From contig OZ024904.1 of NCBI GenBank assembly GCA_964017125.1, forward strand, positions 5,058,454 to 5,122,453: 64,000 bases of DNA, in the 5' to 3' direction. The position numbers and the translations under genes are program-made. Under the pieces are notes generated by a model. That model saw only the letters and a list, made by a program, of their open reading frames with translations. It was not told the origin of the DNA and did not search any database. This document shows positions 60,215-64,000 of this stretch, piece after piece. This DNA is from Flabesymbios commensalis (Eukaryota > Annelida > Polychaeta > Terebellida > Flabelligeridae). The first letter of the stretch is position 1; the number at the start of each line of letters is the position of its first letter.

Positions 60215-61284
60215 TTATGACACTTTGTATTTGTCAAACCAACCAAACTTACGACCAACCAACTTTTCGAGCTCACCATTATATGGTTGAAAAAAGTTGA
60301 CCATCTTTTCGTGTAGATGATCTGATATATCTGGATGTTGCCTGCCTTTGTCTGCCGGCATACAGTTGTGATGGTGTTCTCCTGGCTTAACGATACAGTA
60401 AAATCCCTTGGTTTTATTAAACTGAAACATGGCTGGCTTAAACCACGTTTTAACATCCATGTATTGCTCTACCGCATGGATTTCTGCGTATGGATTGACT
60501 TTCAGATTGTCACCGTCTACAAAATGGAATTGTTCTAAAGGAAACTGCTGCAGCCATCGTTTAAAATGTGCTGAATACAAGGAGGTGTTGACACAGTCCT
60601 CTTCTGTGTTAATCTCACCCGTTGATGAATTAATAAACACATCTTCTAACTTGAAATGATGATCTAAGCCATTGCGCTTAAGTTTATGCATACGTTGCAG
60701 ATAGCACGATATGGCTCTATCTATGGGATCTCTCAGTACCACTAGTAACTTGATGTCCTTTCTCATGTCCTTGATACGTTTGGGAGCATTGTCATTGTAG
60801 AAATAGCGAGGGGTTTTCTCCATCGTTATCTGACCGGGACGAGATAATGGAAGTCTGTCAAGATACCATTCATATCCCTTAGAATAACGATCTTCAATTT
60901 GAAAAAAATTAAGCTCCCTTTTCGGATGAACAATCCCAGGATGGAAACCTAAAAAAAAAATCAAAGTGGATGTTCCAGCTTTATTTACTCCAATCATAAT
61001 GCAATCTGGCAATCGTTTTGTAGTTCCGTTCCCGTCCAAAAGAGAATGCATCAGTTTATGTTCAATGTTCAATGGACTCGCTGTTCCATCTTTGTTTTTT
61101 GTGCTCATAGTGTTCGAGCCGAACTGTTTCACTGGCTGTGCACCCTTCAATATCTCGTCATCTATGACATTGTAATTTGGCGCATTCCGAATATCGTTTT
61201 TATATTTTGTTATAAATTGAACGAGAATCACACCAAACAGCAGCGCACAGATAAGATAGGCCTTAGGCTTTGAACATCCGATAT
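60215..61284 (-). CDS. HS3ST-like: Heparan sulfate glucosamine 3-O-sulfotransferase, last coding exon
   Basis: Type II Golgi sulfotransferase that moves sulfate from PAPS to the 3-OH of glucosamine in heparan sulfate. The open frame runs 370 codons from an ATG at 61327. A strong splice acceptor (ttatttccag) ends at 61285, so the exon probably starts at 61284 in phase 1 and the true start lies in an upstream exon I could not locate. Numbering from 61327: hydrophobic anchor 23-39; 5'-phosphosulfate loop GVNKAGTSTL at 113-122 (Lys115); likely catalytic Glu138 in RELNFF (compare ENEVHFF in HS3ST1); EKTPRYF 170-176; 3'-phosphate site VVLRDPIDRAISCY 196-209 (Arg199, Ser207); VDGDNLKVNP near 270; FNKTKGFYC 313-321, as in HS3ST1; cysteine pair 321/332; KGRxHP 337-342. 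N-glycosylation sequons lie at 100, 223, 237 and 314. The length fits HS3ST1/HS3ST5. Stop TAA is at 60215-60217. Family is certain; subtype is not. Confidence 0.93.
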
Positions 61285-61385
61285 CTGGAAATAAATAACA
61301 AGTGATGCTATTATAAATCATCATCATACCCTTACAACGCTGAAATATTTTTGAAAAAAAAATGTGTTTTTTTTAAATGAAACGG

Positions 61386-61605
61386 GTTAACCAGCCCAGA
61401 TATAGAGACGAAATTCCCGTATTTCTTATTTTTGACATGGTTGTCAATAATTAGAAATCAGGAATTTCGTCTCTATATCTGGCCTAACAGATTTAAAAAC
61501 TTTTGCAGTTCTAGTCTATGGACATGTTTACATCATATGATCATATTAAGACGCCAAAATAAAATCACCGATGATTTTAGACCTGGGCATGTCCATTTAA
61601 CTTAT
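61386..61605. mobile_element. AGGGACTGGCC-family MITE, left half lost
   Basis: Starts near ggttaaccagcccagatata, contains gagacgaaattcccg and its inverted mate, and ends aaatcaccgatgattttaga then catttaactta. It lies 100 bases upstream of the HS3ST exon, presumably in an intron. Confidence 0.75.
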
Positions 61606-62529
61606 TAAATGTAACGCCTTAAAGGTTAGTAACAGCAATGAACTCACTCATCACAGACGTTCGCTTTGGTCACTTTATAATTTCGCCCATTTTATACAGA
61701 GTTGAAAAATATCCATATTTTCAAATTTTGATGCTTAAGCACTCATTTTATTTCCAATACCTGTAATTTTACCCGCTAATAAAACAGAATAAAAACGACC
61801 ATAGACGTGCTTGTGTAAGGGGCATGTATATTGTAGTACATTATAACCGTTTAGCACAATTAAATCTAACCTGTTTCAGCCACGGCTAGTACTGTATAAC
61901 ATTATAACAGTTCGCAATATTGAACCTTGAAGACATAATAATATTATCGTGATATAACTTAAATACGCATATGAATCTGACCTGATAGGGACGTCATCGT
62001 AACGCCAATAATCCTACATAAGTATCATAATATCGTCTGAAAGTGGGTAATATATCCAATCCCGCGTAGAGACATTTATAAGCCTTTACTGTGGCATATA
62101 TTCAGTGATATAGTCCCTATTTGTAGCGTGTCATTGTGCTGTCTTCAGAGGTATAATATGTGGCAATAGAGATACTCCTATATCTGACTATGGGTCGCGC
62201 TTCACTAGGTAAGTACATAGCGCTGAACGGCCTACGGCGCTAAATTATGTACAGCCGCTGTCCTGCCACGGACTTTAACGGTGCCCACTCGAGGTTAAAG
62301 AATGATTCAACTCCAAAACGCGCATGCCTGGGACGGTCAAATGTAGGCCAACAGTAGCCTATTGAGTACAGATTGACGGCATTAATATAGCCACTGAACT
62401 GATTACAAGATACTACTTAAACGGGACATTGATCCAATGCTGTTTTAATGCTAGGCCAATGTCTGCGACGCTGGCCCAACATTGAACCAACATTGAATAA
62501 ATGTACAATGTTTGAGAGAAAGTCCACCT
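61606..62529. other. Upstream flank or intron of HS3ST, no exon recognised
   Basis: Shares a short stretch (ttaagcactcattttatttc..aatacctgtaattt) with 350-400. A GTTGGGCC fragment lies at 62430-62500. No first exon could be assigned. Confidence 0.45.
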
Positions 62530-62642
62530 GCCCAGCAAACACAAGACATTTGTATAACATTTATACAACGTCGGCCCAACGTCGAAAACGTTGGTCCAAC
62601 ATTGCATAAAGTCATACAAATGTTTTGTGTTTACTGGGCATG
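62530..62642. mobile_element. 113-bp palindromic MITE, GTTGGCCC family
   Basis: Ends gcccagcaaacacaagac and ttttgtgtttactgggc, inner arms catttgtat/atacaaatg, centre cgtcggcccaacgtcg. Same architecture as 14659 but different arm sequence. Confidence 0.8.
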
Positions 62643-62754
62643 TCAATACAAGCTTGGGTCAAGCAGTTTCAACATCCCCGCAGTAATACAGTCAGTTTGT
62701 TTGCAAGCAAGCGACCAAGTAGGGGTAAGGGCCAAGAGCTTTGAATTATAAACT

Positions 62755-62936
62755 CATAGATGTCGCTCAAGTATATATGAACTTGCTGTGATTTGAGAAC
62801 TTGCTCTTAATGAGGCTTTGGGTATGAAACGCATATTTAGTTTTATTATGGAATAGGGCCTTGACCTACCCACGGGCACTATTGCCTTCTGGGGGACCCT
62901 TGTCCCGCGAATTTTACCAGTTGACTACACCTTTAA
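62755..62936 (+). repeat. Dispersed repeat, ATAGATGTCGCTCAAGTATA end
   Basis: Second copy of the 42960-43195 repeat in the other orientation, with the same two ends. Confidence 0.75.
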
Positions 62937-62939
62937 ATC

Positions 62940-63574
62940 GCAATTCGCTGACTTACCTACAAATGTATACGTCTTCACCACCTTATTTGCCTCATATCTG
63001 TGAGGATTTTTGATTGTTAGAAAATAAAAGTATGTTTATATTCCAGTTATTTATCCGAAACTGCACTTGGGGGCTCCCCGTGATCTCGGTTGGAGTGGGG
63101 TGTGAAGGCGAGACTTTGTGAGATAGGTAATATAGTCAGGTAACATAGTCGAAAATGTGTTTTTGTGTTTTTATATTTACTTCAAGCGGTTTTGAGCATG
63201 CGCATTTGGGGACGAATTCTCCTCACATAGATGTCGCTCATGTCACACACGCAAAGATTGATGCAAGATATATCGCCGGGAATTGTAGTTGTATTTTAAT
63301 TAAATTAAGGTCTGATATGTCACATATAAACTCAAGAATTACAGGGATGTAATTAATATATTTATTTATAAGTAAGATGATATTAGATTGGCCGTAACTC
63401 ATCAAAATGAGTGCAGAGTGGCAATTTAAAGTTGGTACCAAAGCCACTTTGATACTAGATTCACGGCTCCGTGGCTCACTGCGCTCGCCCAGGGCCGTTG
63501 TTTACTCGGCTAGGTAAGTACACTGGCCGCTTACAAGGCCACGTTGCATGTATCGTTCACTGGCTAGCATCAAA
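62940..63574. other. No gene seen
   Basis: Mixed sequence with a second agatgtcgctca piece near 63228; no exon recognised. Confidence 0.5.
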
Positions 63575-64000
63575 TTTCATCGTCTGTGGACGTCAGAATC
63601 TGACGTAGGAGTGTTTGAACCCGGGACGCATGCATGACTGACGAGGCAGTCAGGCGCTCTGCCAATGCGCCACGTCCCCTCTCTGTATATCGTCGCCTCG
63701 GAACTAAATGATCCTATCTGCCACTCTGACGAGTGTCAGATAGGATCATTCAGCTCCGAGTATATTAGCCATCTCAGGGGAGTGTGATGTTATAGGGACG
63801 AGGCAGTCAGGCGCTCTGCCAATGCGGCACGCCCCTCTCTGTATATCGTCGCCTCGGAACTAAATGATCCTATCTGCCACTCTGACGAGTGTCAGATAGG
63901 ATCATTCAGCTCCGAGTATATTAGCCATCTCAGGGGAGTGTGATGTTATAGGGACGAGGCAGTCAGGCGCTCTGCCAATGCGCCACGTCCCCCCTTTCTA
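63575..64000 (-). repeat. 156-157 bp tandem array containing a tRNA-like SINE B head and hairpin
   Basis: Minus strand gggacgtggcgcattggcag and cccgggttcaaacactcc form a good tRNA-like A/B box pair at 63590-63680. The segment from acgaggcagtcaggcgctct starts at 63641, 63798 and 63954, so the array runs off the window. Each unit also carries the 70-bp hairpin also found at 7313. Confidence 0.85.

Noticed and set aside
63590-63680. True tRNA gene on the minus strand
   Set aside because: Good A and B boxes, but the same head belongs to SINE B and is embedded in a tandem array; no clean full cloverleaf was confirmed.

Overview
This is eukaryotic, intron-bearing, AT-rich DNA packed with mobile elements. 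It contains one convincing host gene exon, a heparan sulfate 3-O-sulfotransferase on the minus strand at 60.2-61.3 kb. The tRNA-derived SINEs, TTAA-flanked miniature transposons, foldback elements and the HS3ST-type protein point to a marine invertebrate, most likely a deuterostome (hemichordate, echinoderm or amphioxus). The species cannot be fixed from the sequence.

Layout. 1-7.3 kb is a graveyard of short inverted-repeat elements, mostly one TTAA-flanked family that starts CCCTTTAAGCGCTG. 7.3-24.4 kb and 24.6-52.3 kb are two nearly identical collinear copies of one segment. The second copy begins immediately after a 200-N gap, and the first ends immediately before the same gap. That geometry is what two overlapping allelic contigs laid end to end would give, so I read the pair as probably two haplotypes of one locus rather than a true tandem duplication. 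Each copy carries, in order: a 356-361 bp satellite, an endonuclease/exonuclease/phosphatase (EEP) ORF on the minus strand, TTAA elements, a 32-bp minisatellite, two kinds of tRNA-derived SINE, LINE-like 3' ends with TTAC tails, and a 4.2-4.5 kb foldback element whose arms hold 16-bp tandem repeats.

The two copies act as a natural comparison. They differ by two clean filled/empty insertion sites (a 365-bp TTAA element and a 61-bp hairpin), by satellite copy number (2 versus 3, and 3 versus 5), by a 332-bp tandem duplication, by lesions in the EEP ORF (open in copy 2, broken in copy 1), and by a 9.5-kb stretch present only in copy 2. Inside that stretch an 88-bp piece shared with copy 1 lies inverted. 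The extra stretch also holds a pogo/Tigger-type remnant with a CENP-B-like DNA-binding domain.

52.7-64 kb is single-copy. It has a TIR element abutting the second gap, a 55-bp minisatellite of about 39 units with higher-order structure, a truncated sulfotransferase paralogue, several large palindromes, a 787-bp TIR element lying just past the stop codon of the intact sulfotransferase exon, that exon itself, and a 157-bp tandem array at the right edge. The sulfotransferase locus looks like a small tandem family that was broken up by repeats: one intact exon, one 3' pseudogene piece and one possible roughly 50-bp 3' remnant.

No rRNA gene, CRISPR array, bacterial-type operon or virus-like element was recognised.
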